From: Prochlorococcus marinus str. MIT 0912
GTDB taxonomy: Bacteria; Cyanobacteriota; Cyanobacteriia; PCC-6307; Cyanobiaceae
Direction: 5' to 3'
Assembly (NCBI RefSeq): GCF_027359595.1
Contig: NZ_CP114783.1
Span: 372,001 to 436,000 of the forward strand
DNA length: 64,000 nt
In this document: in pieces, positions 28,717 through 37,613 of the stretch
How the letters are laid out: the number at the start of each line of letters is the position of its first letter
Numbering within the stretch: the first letter of the stretch is position 1
Notes under the pieces: generated by a model
What the model saw: only the letters and a program-made list of their open reading frames with translations
Database searches by the model: none
What the model was told of the DNA's origin: nothing
Program-made: the position numbers and the translations under genes

Positions 28717-29070
28717 ATGGAAGAACTTACTTATAAGGATCTAAGCGAAACAGAATTAGACGCCCTTAAAGATATGTACATATCAAGTAAAATTAATTCT
28801 ATGACTGAAAGTGATCTAAGAAAATTTGTAAAGGAAATTATTATCGATCAAATTAAAGGAACTGTAGGCAATGCAGAAGAAAAGGAAGCATGGGAAGAAA
28901 TTAAAGATCATTTCACAGTGGACTTAAGTCAAAAGATTCTTGAAGTGAAAGAAAAATGTAATAAAAATCCTAAAGTAGAACAAAAAAGCCCAGAAGAGAT
29001 TGAATTTGATAGAAGGCTTGGTCTCCTAAAACAACAACAAGAGGAGCAGTCAAGTAAAGACATGTGGTAG
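28717..29070 (+). CDS. Helical hypothetical protein, 117 aa
   Basis: Acidic, all-helical: MEELTYKDLSETELDALKDM, LRKFVKEIIIDQIKGTVGNA, AWEEIKDHFTVDLSQKIL, and a glutamine-rich end. Looks like a conserved picocyanobacterial hypothetical. Probably co-transcribed with the 48-residue gene. Function unknown. Confidence 0.65.
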   Translation: MEELTYKDLSETELDALKDMYISSKINSMTESDLRKFVKEIIIDQIKGTVGNAEEKEAWEEIKDHFTVDLSQKILEVKEKCNKNPKVEQKSPEEIEFDRRLGLLKQQQEEQSSKDMW

Positions 29071-29118
29071 TAAGACAATTAAAATACCCTATAAATATGA
29101 TACTAAATTAAATTTATT

Positions 29119-29661
29119 TTATTGAAAGAAAATAGAAGCTATCCTAAAAATCAAAGCATATACAATAAAAATAATTAACTTTAAAAATCTATATTTTAAT
29201 TCACTTAAAAATGATAAATATTTACCTGAGTGTAAAAATAATGAAATAAAGGAGTATCCAAATGATATTTTTTCCATCCAAACAATTGACTTAAGAAAAA
29301 CAATATTAATATCGTTAATATTTAAAGAGAAAACAAATAAAAGAATAAAGAATAATAAACTTATAATTAATAGTGATTTAAAAATAATCCCTAATATTAT
29401 AATCATAGTATGATCAAGTTGGTATATTCTTTGCTTTATCTCTTTAAGATGATGTTGTTCTAATCGAAAATACTCTGTTTGAGGGATTCTAAATTTTTTA
29501 TACCGATTATGTAACTCTTTTTCTAATTTTAAAAAATCACTGGTATAAAATTTAGCTACAATATTATCTGGCTTAAGTTGTCGCATCCTACTCTCAAATT
29601 TTTTTGTTATACCAATTTTATATAAATCTCTATTTCTTATTAAATAAAGCCAACCACTCAT
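29119..29661 (-). CDS. T5orf172/GIY-YIG-type domain fused to membrane helices
   Basis: 180 residues. The N-terminal 75 match the T5orf172/MUG113 branch of the GIY-YIG nuclease superfamily: GWLYLIRNRDLYKIGITKKF (the YxxKIGxT strand), ESRMRQLKPD, LEKELHNRYKKFRIPQTEYF. The C-terminal half has two to three hydrophobic helices (MIIILGIIFKSLLIISLLFF and others), an unusual addition. It follows the DUF2130 gene by 38 bp on the same strand. Confidence 0.75.
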   Translation of the reverse strand: MSGWLYLIRNRDLYKIGITKKFESRMRQLKPDNIVAKFYTSDFLKLEKELHNRYKKFRIPQTEYFRLEQHHLKEIKQRIYQLDHTMIIILGIIFKSLLIISLLFFILLFVFSLNINDINIVFLKSIVWMEKISFGYSFISLFLHSGKYLSFLSELKYRFLKLIIFIVYALIFRIASIFFQ

Positions 29662-29699
29662 ATTAATAAAATTAAACTTATTAAAGATTAATGAGTAAG

Positions 29700-30992
29700 C
29701 TATGCGGCCTCACTTGTTCTTATAGATTTAAATTTTTCTCTCATAGTAGGATTGTTTCTAGTCAATCTTTTAACAGACACATCTTGGGCTTTGTCATTTG
29801 CTAATCTAAGATTTCTATCCGCACCAATTAAAGCATCTTTGGTTTTTTGCAAATGATTAATAGATTTATCAATCTCAGTAATTGCTGTTTCAAAACGTTT
29901 TGATGCTAACGCATAATTTTTACCAAAAGAATCCTTAAATAGTTCAAGGCTTTTCTCAAAATTGGTAATATCAATATTCTGTTCTTTGATAGCTGTTAGT
30001 TCAGATTTATACTCAAGGGCCTTAAGTGAAGCATTTCTTAGTAAAGAAATTATTGGTAAAAAGCATTGAGGACGTACAACATACATTTTTGGATACCGAT
30101 ATGAAAAGTCAACGATCCCAGAATTAAATAAGTCATTATCAGTTTCCAATAAAGAAACTAAAACTGCATATTCACAATTTTTTTCAAGGCGATCTTTATT
30201 TAACTCTTTCAGAAAATCCTCATTCTTCTTTTTGCTAGAAGTACTATCACATTCGTTTTTCATTTCAAACATAATTGAAACGATTTCGTTTCCTTCAGTA
30301 TCGCTATCACGAAAAATGTAATCACCTTTACTACCAAAACTAGCATCATTGTCTTTTTCAAAAAAAGCATTAGGGAAAGCTGTTGCTCTTATTCGATTGA
30401 ATTCATTTTCACAATGATGCTCAAGTGACTCACCAACCATTTTTGTGGACAATTTTATTTTCATATCACGAAGTCTCCCAATCAAGTCATCACGTTCCTT
30501 TAACTGAATTTCATATTTCATTTTTATAGATTTTTCAGATAATTCTCTTTGTAGTTCAACTTTATCTAAGTTATTTTTGATTTTTTCATACCCTTCTTTT
30601 AATTCAGTAACGGCGTTTGAAACTGCAACTTTTTTATCATATTCATTTTTTTCTCTAGTTCTCTCCAATAAATATGAAAGTGAATCTCTCTCTTTTTCGA
30701 AGGTATGCTTAATTTTATTCACAGCCAATGTTTTTTCAGCTTGAGATGATATCAACTGAGATTGAAGCTCTTGCATTTTTTTTTCGTTTACAAACTCAGC
30801 CTTTTGCATTTGTAAACGAATATTCTGAATAGCAAGATCTAAGGATTTCTGTTTATCCTTTTCAAGTAGTTCAAGTCTTTTGCTCAATTCTTCATCAAAC
30901 TCTTGATCCCTAACCTGCTTTATGATATTCGAGTAATTATCTTCATCAATGCTGATAGTACTACCACATTCAGGACATTTGATTTCATTCAT
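29700..30992 (-). CDS. DUF2130 family protein with zinc ribbon and coiled coil
   Basis: About 430 residues from MNEIKCPECGSTISIDED (an earlier in-frame ATG at 31016 would add eight residues). Layout: N-terminal half zinc ribbon CPEC, a long coiled coil to about residue 190, then the DUF2130 core with NRIRATAFPNAFFEKDND, SFGSKGDYIFRD, MFEMKNECDST, FLKELNKDRLEKNCEYAVLV and MYVVRPQCFLPII. DUF2130 is predicted to have a restriction-endonuclease-like fold (D, ExK pattern). Paired with the GIY-YIG-type gene downstream. Confidence 0.85.
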   Translation of the reverse strand: MNEIKCPECGSTISIDEDNYSNIIKQVRDQEFDEELSKRLELLEKDKQKSLDLAIQNIRLQMQKAEFVNEKKMQELQSQLISSQAEKTLAVNKIKHTFEKERDSLSYLLERTREKNEYDKKVAVSNAVTELKEGYEKIKNNLDKVELQRELSEKSIKMKYEIQLKERDDLIGRLRDMKIKLSTKMVGESLEHHCENEFNRIRATAFPNAFFEKDNDASFGSKGDYIFRDSDTEGNEIVSIMFEMKNECDSTSSKKKNEDFLKELNKDRLEKNCEYAVLVSLLETDNDLFNSGIVDFSYRYPKMYVVRPQCFLPIISLLRNASLKALEYKSELTAIKEQNIDITNFEKSLELFKDSFGKNYALASKRFETAITEIDKSINHLQKTKDALIGADRNLRLANDKAQDVSVKRLTRNNPTMREKFKSIRTSEAA

Positions 30993-31137
30993 ATCTGAAT
31001 TAAAGAGACAAACCAACTATTCTCTCTTTTTATCTGGTTTGACTACGACAAGCAAGAATTATGTTAAACCCCAAAACCATCTATAAATAAAATTCAAGTA
31101 AATGCAAGATATTTAGGGAAAGCTGATTTTAAAAAAA

Positions 31138-31371
31138 TTATTTTCTTGATGTTGGGTAAATCCCAGTCAAATCACCTTTATTTGCCTTAATGGCCGATGT
31201 TTTCCATTTATACCATTTTTTATTTCTTGAATAGTCTTCCTCCTCCCAAATTTTATTTTGAAATATCAAGATCCCACAAAGTATAAAAAAGATGAGCGCG
31301 CCCATGAAGACATGCCAATCAAGCATTATTGACGCATTTGAATAACGAACATAGGCAACGATTTTAAACAT
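31138..31371 (-). CDS. Single-helix membrane protein, 77 aa
   Basis: MFKIVAYVRYSNASIMLDWH, helix FMGALIFFILCGILIFQ, then a tryptophan-rich basic tail (NKKWYKWKTSAIKANKGDLT). An internal ATG at residue 16 (MLDWHVFM) is an alternative start. No family recognised. Confidence 0.55.
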   Translation of the reverse strand: MFKIVAYVRYSNASIMLDWHVFMGALIFFILCGILIFQNKIWEEEDYSRNKKWYKWKTSAIKANKGDLTGIYPTSRK

Positions 31372-31578
31372 AGTGTTTTCCTTATGAACAAATGCGTTCT
31401 AAATGTGTACTTTGCAAATACTAAAGTATTTTCAAGACAAGTGAGTTATAGAAACGGACACTCATTAAAAAATTTAAATATGGATGACTAATTAAATAGT
31501 TATCAACTATTAGTATAAAATTATTTACTTGAGCAATAATTTTTACTACATTATATATATTTATATAGATACTAAAAT

Positions 31579-31773
31579 ATGATTAGAATAATTGAATTAT
31601 TTAAAATGTCAGTACTAAACTTTGCTCTCGCACACTCAGAGCTTGGTATAAGTCACTTTACAACAGACTTAATTCTTGTTCTTTCATTCGCAATAGTAAC
31701 CGCACTTCCTATGTCATTATTAAGACCTCAGATACAAGAAGATAATGTAAAGAGTAACGTTTTCAAAAGCTGA
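31579..31773 (+). CDS. Small membrane protein, 64 aa
   Basis: MIRIIELFKMSVLNFALAHS, then helix TTDLILVLSFAIVTALPMSL and a polar end. An internal ATG at residue 10 could be the real start. No family recognised. The following 270 bp hold no visible gene. Confidence 0.5.
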   Translation: MIRIIELFKMSVLNFALAHSELGISHFTTDLILVLSFAIVTALPMSLLRPQIQEDNVKSNVFKS

Positions 31774-32040
31774 GAAGAAAAAACACACCTAAAATTAGTA
31801 TTAATTACGTTATCAATTAATAGTATGATTTATCTCAAATCAATCTAATTAAATAGTGATTGAATCCTAAATCTATAAATTACTCAATAATATTTGAAAT
31901 TTATATAGAGACTTAAACTAATAAACTTAAAAAAATAATTATATTAATTCTTGATTTTTTAAAACTCTTATCCATTTTATAGTTAATTAGACGCATTTTC
32001 AGTCAAATTGTATGTAAACTACTAATAACAATAAATAGTC

Positions 32041-32442
32041 ATGTCAGACAAAAGTTTATTTATATATGATGGTGAATGTCCATTTTGCAATCACTTTGCG
32101 CAATTACTTGAATTAAAAAGCAGCCTTACTGAACTAGAAATTTTAGATGGAAGAAAAAATTTAGCCCTATTATCTCAACTCTATAACCAAGGCTATGATT
32201 TGAACAAAGGAGCAATTCTCATCAAGGATGAGAAAATCATGCATGGTGCGGATGCGATCAATTGGATTTGCTCTGAAATCAAAGAGCCAAGCGACTCACT
32301 GTTAGAAGTACTCAGGATTATCTTCACCTCAAACAAGAGGACAAATTTTTTATTTCCATTCCTTTTATGGGGTAGAAGATTATCACTGACGTTAAAAGGA
32401 AAGGTATGGCAACCAGTCAGCGAAAATAGTCAATATTATTAA
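32041..32442 (+). CDS. Thiol-disulphide oxidoreductase DCC family (DUF393)
   Basis: 133 residues. FIYDGECPFCNHFAQLLELK carries the DxxCxxC (DCC) motif near residues 9-16; later GAILIKDEKIMHGADAINW and LLWGRRLSL are typical of DUF393. The family is thioredoxin-like and presumed redox-active; substrate unknown. Monocistronic with about 270 bp upstream. Confidence 0.85.
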   Translation: MSDKSLFIYDGECPFCNHFAQLLELKSSLTELEILDGRKNLALLSQLYNQGYDLNKGAILIKDEKIMHGADAINWICSEIKEPSDSLLEVLRIIFTSNKRTNFLFPFLLWGRRLSLTLKGKVWQPVSENSQYY

Positions 32443-32782
32443 ATTTTCTTCAATCCCATTTCATATTTTCAAGTGAGTGAAGAATATTTAAATAGTTAGT
32501 AAGAGAAATTTATTTCAAATAAATGAATATTTTTCATTTAATACGATTAAGAGAAATTAGTGGTAGAAATAGTATAGATAAATTGTAAATACCCATAGCC
32601 TCTATAGCTGCTCATAATTCATATTCCACTTGCCAAGACATTGTAAATAATGCATGGCTGAGAAATTCTCATAAAGAGGGACTATTTTCTAATCCATTTG
32701 TAACATCAGTTTATTAGAGAATAGATCCAATACCTAGGAAAAGTTTAATATGTAAAATAAGAATTTTAAATCAAAGCTGAAT
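32443..32782. other. 340-bp gap with an unsupported open stretch
   Basis: AT-rich. A plus-strand frame of about 38 codons (around 32598-32717, containing AHNSYSTC and LRNSHKEGL) is open but lacks an ATG, GTG or TTG, so it may be a decayed gene fragment. No strong hairpin seen. Confidence 0.3.
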
Positions 32783-32881
32783 ATGCTTATAGAAATCATT
32801 GGGAATAGCTCTTCATTACTAGTTGTTGTTTTGATTGGTTTATCCATATATTTCGGAATCCAAGCTAAAACAAAAAAATAA
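32783..32881 (+). CDS. 32-aa single-helix microprotein
   Basis: MLIEIIGNSSSLLVVVLIGL then SIYFGIQAKTKK. Complete ATG-to-TAA frame, one helix with a basic end; the layout is like small thylakoid subunits but no identity can be assigned. Confidence 0.45.
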   Translation: MLIEIIGNSSSLLVVVLIGLSIYFGIQAKTKK

Positions 32882-32951
32882 AATGATGTTTATTTATCTA
32901 AATAATAACGCTGGAATCTAATCAACAAGTAAGAAAGCTCTTAAAAAATAT

Positions 32952-33179
32952 TTAAACGTTCACTTGTTCAAGTAAAAACTTTTTAATTTCTTCAAGACTA
33001 TGACCCCTCTCACGCTCAATACTTGAAATAGGTATCCAACTCCAATCTAAAAAGAGAGTAAGCATTACAGCAATAAAAATAGACAATGGCAAAAGAAGCT
33101 CAATAAACACATGTCGAACCATATAAATCAATAGGTCAGCAGAATTGGTAACAAATTCTTCATAGAGGGGATCAAACAC
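32952..33179 (-). CDS. Membrane protein, 75 aa
   Basis: MFDPLYEEFVTNSADLLIYM, helix HVFIELLLPLSIFIAVMLTL, FLDWSWIPIS, and a charged tail SIERERGHSLEEIKKFLLEQ. No family recognised. Confidence 0.55.
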   Translation of the reverse strand: MFDPLYEEFVTNSADLLIYMVRHVFIELLLPLSIFIAVMLTLFLDWSWIPISSIERERGHSLEEIKKFLLEQVNV

Positions 33180-33650
33180 GAAACTAAGATAGGTACAAGG
33201 TTATAAGGGTAACGAAAATAGAAATCATACTGTGAATATAAAAAATTAATGACAAGATAAAAAAGAGTGTATACCTGAATATTAAAAAGTGGGATTAGGC
33301 TATAAATAGAATGCTCATCAAGGGATTATCTCCAATACAATCGATCATATGAATTAAAGACCTAAGATTTTATCAAGAGGGCAATCAACTAATCCAAAAA
33401 CAATAATACTAAAAAATAACATGATAAAGAATCATGAAAATAGAAAAAAACGATAATTCAAAAAGGTATTTGTAATTGGGTTTAGAGGAAAAAAATACAA
33501 ATTTCAATAAAATCAAAAAAATTGAGTTATAAAATGAAATTATCCCTTGAAGGAAAAAGCAAAAATGCAAAGAAATAGAAAAGATACATCTCACTTGGTT
33601 TATAAACTATAGATGTATAAACAGACAAATATATCAAGGAACAATTCGCA
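33180..33650. other. 470-bp gap, no convincing gene
   Basis: AT-rich. The minus-strand frame at 33409-33594 is phenylalanine/isoleucine-only translation of AT-rich DNA and was rejected. No repeat or clear RNA structure seen apart from the terminator at its right end. Confidence 0.5.
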
Positions 33651-33684
33651 AAAAAAAGGCCCGGAAGAAGATATGCTTCCGGGC
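33651..33684 (-). terminator. Terminator of the cyAbrB gene
   Basis: Nine-pair stem GCCCGGAAG (33659-33667) with CTTCCGGGC (33676-33684) and an eight-base loop; on the minus strand it runs into seven T residues (33651-33657). Canonical rho-independent form. Confidence 0.9.
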
Positions 33685-33718
33685 TAAAACTAAAAATTTT
33701 GAATCAGTTTTTTTGGGA

Positions 33719-34075
33719 TTAACCTTCTCCTTCTGGAACCAAACGAAATCCTTTACGTCCCATCTTAATCTCAAAATTATCACCAGGCTTGAGATCTAAA
33801 AGAGCTGTATAGGCCTTTCCTATCAATAGGTTTCCATTTCCTTGAACGGTAGCCACATAACTAAGCTTTCTTCCACCTTTACCAATACCACCAGCACTTT
33901 CAGCTGCTAGGTTTACACCTTTAGCTTCTAGAAGTGCTTCATAAAAAGCAGTATAGTTAAGACGTTCTCCGCCTCCTTTCTTGGTGGAAACATATCCACA
34001 AGCTTTAACAAGATCAGATTTTGAGACATCTCCCAAGTCTTTGACCTTGGCTAATAAATCCTTACCAGTGAGCAT
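33719..34075 (-). CDS. cyAbrB-type transcriptional regulator
   Basis: 118 residues. The N-terminal MLTGKDLLAKVKDLGDVSKS, CGYVSTKKGGGERLNY and FYEALLEAKGV are specific to cyanobacterial AbrB proteins, followed by the C-terminal SpoVT/AbrB-like DNA-binding half (GDNFEIKMGRKGFRLVP). In other cyanobacteria cyAbrBs adjust nitrogen and carbon gene expression and nucleoid state. Single gene with its own strong terminator. Confidence 0.92.
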   Translation of the reverse strand: MLTGKDLLAKVKDLGDVSKSDLVKACGYVSTKKGGGERLNYTAFYEALLEAKGVNLAAESAGGIGKGGRKLSYVATVQGNGNLLIGKAYTALLDLKPGDNFEIKMGRKGFRLVPEGEG

Positions 34076-34084
34076 GATAAATAA

Positions 34085-34717
34085 ATGGTTGTACTTATAA
34101 TACTAACTTATAATTAACAAACTTACAATATTTACATTAGTCCTAGACATTAAAGCTAAAAGTTATGGGAAGACATCAGTCTAGATTAAACTCAGGAATT
34201 CAAGGTTATATGGAAAAATTATTCAAGGTTAAAGGGATTGAGTTATAGGAAAGATCCTTTTTGGCCGCTTAAAATTTATGATTTGATAGATCATTTATCT
34301 TTTAGGAAGCGCTGTATCTCCAGCAATAGCAAGATTATTTTATAAAATAAGAAAAAATCTAAACTGGCATAAAGACAGCTATGAGAGAATTGAATTGTTC
34401 ATACAATCAAATCTTTCAGTATATAAAGCTTTACTTTTGAATATTTGTTAAGGCATGAATCCCAACAAAATTACTTATTACAACAAAAAATGAACCGGTC
34501 CAAAATACCTCCAATTTTAATTGTATCTATATTCATCGTTTAGGAATTGCTGGATTATTTGGAAATCTATAGATACCTTGTATCAAGCATGAAATAATTA
34601 TTTTCAATCCTTCCTTTAGATTTATTATTTCCCTTTAATCTGACTAAGAACTATAGAAAGTACTTCGTATAAAATGCGGGTAAATAAAATCTTCTAGAAA
34701 AACATGCCAATATTTTA
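34085..34717. other. 630-bp gap with decayed-looking fragments
   Basis: Only short pieces are visible: a 27-codon plus-strand ORF starting MGRHQSRLNSG near 34165, and a start-less frame near 34300-34452 reading GSAVSPAIARLFYK and DSYERIELFIQSN. Both look like remains of genes. No hairpin terminator or repeat recognised. Confidence 0.3.
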
Positions 34718-34972
34718 TTAGTTGTTGGTCTTAAATTTGGTTTCAAATACATCACCATTACATATCATCACTGTTAAAACATCCTTACTGTCCTCATTCA
34801 TTTTCTTAACCGTATTGACCTGACTAAGTGTCTCAGATGTTTTTCTTAAGAATCGATTCCAGCTTGAGGCATGCCTGGAGATTGGGAATAATTGAATAGA
34901 AAGTGTGGTAAAAGCCACAGCAAGAACTCCTAAATGAAGTTTAGAGATAAAGTGCTTTATTTTTGCACTCAA
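34718..34972 (-). CDS. Hypothetical protein with N-terminal hydrophobic helix, 84 aa
   Basis: MSAKIKHFISKLHLGVLAVA, then FTTLSIQLFPI and a polar region NRFLRKTSETLSQVNTVKKM, ending VFETKFKTNN. The helix may be a signal anchor. No family recognised. Confidence 0.5.
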   Translation of the reverse strand: MSAKIKHFISKLHLGVLAVAFTTLSIQLFPISRHASSWNRFLRKTSETLSQVNTVKKMNEDSKDVLTVMICNGDVFETKFKTNN

Positions 34973-35076
34973 AAAATAATCAATATGATCTATTCAAACA
35001 AACCAAATGAATAACTCTTCTTACTATTTCCCATTAGAAAGTAATATGTCAACTTGATTGTAAAAATTAAGGTTGT

Positions 35077-35253
35077 TCAATCTGATTCGACCCATTTACC
35101 AATTGCGAATTCAAGAAATCGATCAACATCATCATTAGGGCAACCCGTCTTGCTTTTTAATTCTCTGCATGCTCCAATTATTTTCTGAAAGCAATCTTTG
35201 ACATCCCCATTTGCCTCTATTGCCTCAAACATTTGCTTATCGGTAAAGGTCAT
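35077..35253 (-). CDS. 58-aa helical protein of the ELKxxTxC type
   Basis: MTFTDKQMFEAIEANGDVKD, then IIGACRELKSKTGCPNDDVD and FLEFAIGKWVESD. The ELKSKTGCPNDDV segment matches the LKEDTNCPNEII segment of the 42473-42643 protein, defining a small helical family. Function unknown. Confidence 0.6.
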   Translation of the reverse strand: MTFTDKQMFEAIEANGDVKDCFQKIIGACRELKSKTGCPNDDVDRFLEFAIGKWVESD

Positions 35254-35377
35254 ATGAAGAATATGGATAATTAAATAAAGAATATTTCATTATGCTTTTT
35301 TGGCAATCTTAATAAGGATAAATAAATAGAAGAAACTATTAGATGCACAAGGAAGATCAATATAGATAATCAAACAT

Positions 35378-36010
35378 TTAACTGGTTAAAGCCAAAGCCC
35401 AATTTGGATAAGAGGTGCTAGCCCCTAAAATATTCTTCGTCATCGAGGAATTACATTTAGCGACGATTCCATTGGTAGGAAGATTTGAAAACAATTCCTT
35501 CTTGATCCATTGAGAATGCCATCTTTTGACCTGCTTAGGATCATCAGTTCTTAGAGTTATAGGGACCTCAAATCCCCAGTTCTGAAGTTGAGTCAAATCT
35601 GAGAGTTCATCACTGTTTGAACAAAAAATGTGAAATGCTAAAAATAGAAGAGAGGTATTATTGCCAATTTCAGAAATTGAATTTGATAGGACTTGTTCTA
35701 TAGAAATTTTAGAATTTGTGGAAGGAGAATATAAAATCCCCTCTAACTCTACTTCAACTTTTAAAGTGTCATCAATACTCAAGGGAATAGCATTAATATG
35801 CCTAATATTTTCAATAATCTCACTATCCTCACGAGAATAAGCCTCAACTAATTGGCCATATTTATATCTAAGCCCGATTGCATAACCATCAATTTTGGGT
35901 TGCACAACAATAGTTGATCCTTCTGGTAATTTTGCCCACCAGCTAGAGAAACAATCTTTATCAAGTCCAAGTAATCTCATATATATATCAATAGGGAAAT
36001 GTAGAGCCAA
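35378..36010 (-). CDS. Stand-alone NAD-DNA-ligase adenylation-like protein (KIDG type)
   Basis: 210 residues. VVQPKIDGYAIGLRYKYGQL reproduces motif I of LigA (KxDG, Lys near residue 39), then VEVELEGILYSP (motif III position), and LPTNGIVAKCNSS with NWALALTS near the C-terminus (motif IV DGVVxK and the following WAxAxKF). The motif IV Asp is Asn, and the C-terminal Lys of the WAxAxK motif is missing. No OB-fold, zinc finger, HhH or BRCT parts follow. This is not a complete ligase; it may bind nucleotide or nicked DNA. A divergent paralogue is at 39877-40563. Confidence 0.75.
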   Translation of the reverse strand: MALHFPIDIYMRLLGLDKDCFSSWWAKLPEGSTIVVQPKIDGYAIGLRYKYGQLVEAYSREDSEIIENIRHINAIPLSIDDTLKVEVELEGILYSPSTNSKISIEQVLSNSISEIGNNTSLLFLAFHIFCSNSDELSDLTQLQNWGFEVPITLRTDDPKQVKRWHSQWIKKELFSNLPTNGIVAKCNSSMTKNILGASTSYPNWALALTS

Positions 36011-36373
36011 GTCGCTTCTATTAACTTCTTTTCTTAAGGAATCAAAAAATTAATAGTAAATGATGGTATTTCAGAAAGAGAAGTTGAATAAGTGAAAAGA
36101 AATACTAGAAAGATAAATTATCGGTTTTACAATAATTTCCGTAAAAGAGACTAAAGTCATAGTCCTATTTTAAAGCTGGATTAAGGTACATGAAAAGAGA
36201 TAAGCAGGAAAATAGTTTTAGCTAGTTAAGTTTTTCGAAAATTTAAAGTAAAAAGTTTATCTATATATTGAATAAACATTTTTTAAGAATAGATATTATC
36301 TAAACAAAAGCGGTATTTATTCTCATGTATACAAGGCTTCTATACCATAAATTTAAAAGACGCATTTTTACAT
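36011..36373. other. 360-bp intergenic region
   Basis: AT-rich, between divergently transcribed genes, so it must hold both promoters. Neither a clear -35/-10 pair nor a stable hairpin could be picked with confidence. Confidence 0.4.
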
Positions 36374-36625
36374 ATGAGCTTTTCAGAGAAATATCCAGAA
36401 AATATTCCATGGGATTTAAACATCGATCAAAGTCAATCCAAATCAATTAGATGGATGCTATCAAAAGCGGATATCGTTTATACCTTCACGAGAAGTCGTA
36501 TAGACGATAATTATGTATATATTCAAAAAAATGACGGTGATAGAAAGGCATATAAAGAATATGAGGCTAGATATACTTATCAACGATTGTTTGACGAGGG
36601 GTATTCATTGGCGGCCTTTTCCTGA
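36374..36625 (+). CDS. Tandem paralogue 1 of a small unknown family, 83 aa
   Basis: MSFSEKYPENIPWDLNIDQS and ARYTYQRLFDEGYSLAAF. Shares the EKYPExxPWDL start and the AR(Y/L)TYQxLxDxG(Y/F) end with the next gene, 67 bp downstream, with a charged middle containing IDDNYVYIQKNDGD. Soluble, tryptophan-containing. Tandem duplication is evident; function unknown. Confidence 0.65.
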   Translation: MSFSEKYPENIPWDLNIDQSQSKSIRWMLSKADIVYTFTRSRIDDNYVYIQKNDGDRKAYKEYEARYTYQRLFDEGYSLAAFS

Positions 36626-36692
36626 TTGAAAAACTAATTCTTGACGTTGAAGAGCATAAGTGTAGGCTAAAAGATATCGTCACTTTTAATAC

Positions 36693-36947
36693 ATGCCAAG
36701 GGTAAAAAGAGAGAAGTATCCAGAGAAGGCTCCATGGGATTTAGGACCATTATCTGAGCATAAATCTCAAGATTGTTGGAGATTAGTAAGAGGGTCGGAG
36801 ATTGTCATTTTTGCTAGGAAAGGAGATGACAATCACTATTTCATCATGCAAAGAGATGATAAAGAGCCGATTGAGATCCTCGCATTTCAAGCAAGGCTCA
36901 CATATCAACAACTTTTAGATAAAGGTTTCAAACTTGAAGTCTCATAG
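36693..36947 (+). CDS. Tandem paralogue 2 of a small unknown family, 84 aa
   Basis: MPRVKREKYPEKAPWDLGPL and ARLTYQQLLDKGFKLEVS. Same overall length and conserved ends as paralogue 1; the centre reads DDNHYFIMQRDDKEP. The two have diverged in the middle, suggesting different partners or ligands. Confidence 0.65.
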   Translation: MPRVKREKYPEKAPWDLGPLSEHKSQDCWRLVRGSEIVIFARKGDDNHYFIMQRDDKEPIEILAFQARLTYQQLLDKGFKLEVS

Positions 36948-36986
36948 ATTTTTTGTTAAAAAAATATCAACTCTATTATTAATAAT

Positions 36987-37187
36987 ATGACTGAATTAGA
37001 AGAACTAGAAGACATAGTTGGAGATATAAAGAATATTGAACCATTTGGAATAGAACCAGACTTTAGTTCTTTGGGACTTGAACCAGCAGAGGTATTAGGA
37101 TTTAAAACAGAGGAAGAATTAGAAAATGCTATTGATCTTTTAGTAATGGATGTTAAACAAAGTCAACCCTGCCTGATTAATACTTAA
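36987..37187 (+). CDS. Acidic hypothetical protein, 66 aa
   Basis: MTELEELEDIVGDIKNIEPF, GIEPDFSSLGLEPAEVLGFK and a closing helix with one cysteine. Strongly acidic, soluble. Forty bp behind paralogue 2 on the same strand, so possibly co-expressed. Confidence 0.5.
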   Translation: MTELEELEDIVGDIKNIEPFGIEPDFSSLGLEPAEVLGFKTEEELENAIDLLVMDVKQSQPCLINT

Positions 37188-37347
37188 AGGTTAAGGGAAT
37201 ATAAACTTAATTGCAGTCAAAATAATAAGTTAGGAGAAAAAAAATATTCAGCATGTCATAACTAGAATCCAAAAAAATTTCTTTATATAGAATTTAACAA
37301 ATTTAATTTTTCAAATTCTAAAAATTAAATAAATTGAATTTAATTCA

Positions 37348-37467
37348 TCACAGCTTTTTTTGGAGTTTGTCATAACATTGCTTGCACATAATTAAACCCT
37401 TCATTCTCCACCAAGTTTCAGCATTCTTTTTTTTACATAATTGACAATGAAATGTTTTTTTCTCCAT
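37348..37467 (-). CDS. 39-aa zinc-ribbon microprotein
   Basis: MEKKTFHCQLCKKKNAETWW, then MKGLIMCKQCYDKLQKKL. Two CxxC pairs (8/11 and 30/33) separated by 18 residues form a minimal treble-clef or zinc-ribbon site. Highly basic; a nucleic acid or ribosome partner is plausible. Confidence 0.6.
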   Translation of the reverse strand: MEKKTFHCQLCKKKNAETWWRMKGLIMCKQCYDKLQKKL

Positions 37468-37484
37468 TATCAAAACATAATCGT

Positions 37485-37595
37485 TTATGCCCAGTCAGTA
37501 TCTTCTAAGAGACATGAGTAATCTGAGCTATCAAAAAAAGTATCTTCGTTGAGAAGATCGTCGACTTCTGCACGAAGCCAATAACTTAAAGCCAT
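37485..37595 (-). CDS. 36-aa acidic microprotein
   Basis: MALSYWLRAEVDDLLNEDTF and DYSCLLEDTDWA. The end repeats the YSxLLEDTDW string of the 27700-27951 protein. Lies directly downstream of the hli cluster on the same strand (18 bp), so it may be its last gene. Confidence 0.55.
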   Translation of the reverse strand: MALSYWLRAEVDDLLNEDTFFDSSDYSCLLEDTDWA

Positions 37596-37613
37596 CGTAA
37601 TTAAAAAATAGGG

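Noticed and set aside
33409-33594. 61-codon minus-strand frame
   Set aside because: The translation is almost only Phe/Ile/Leu/Ser from AT-rich DNA, with no homology-like pattern.
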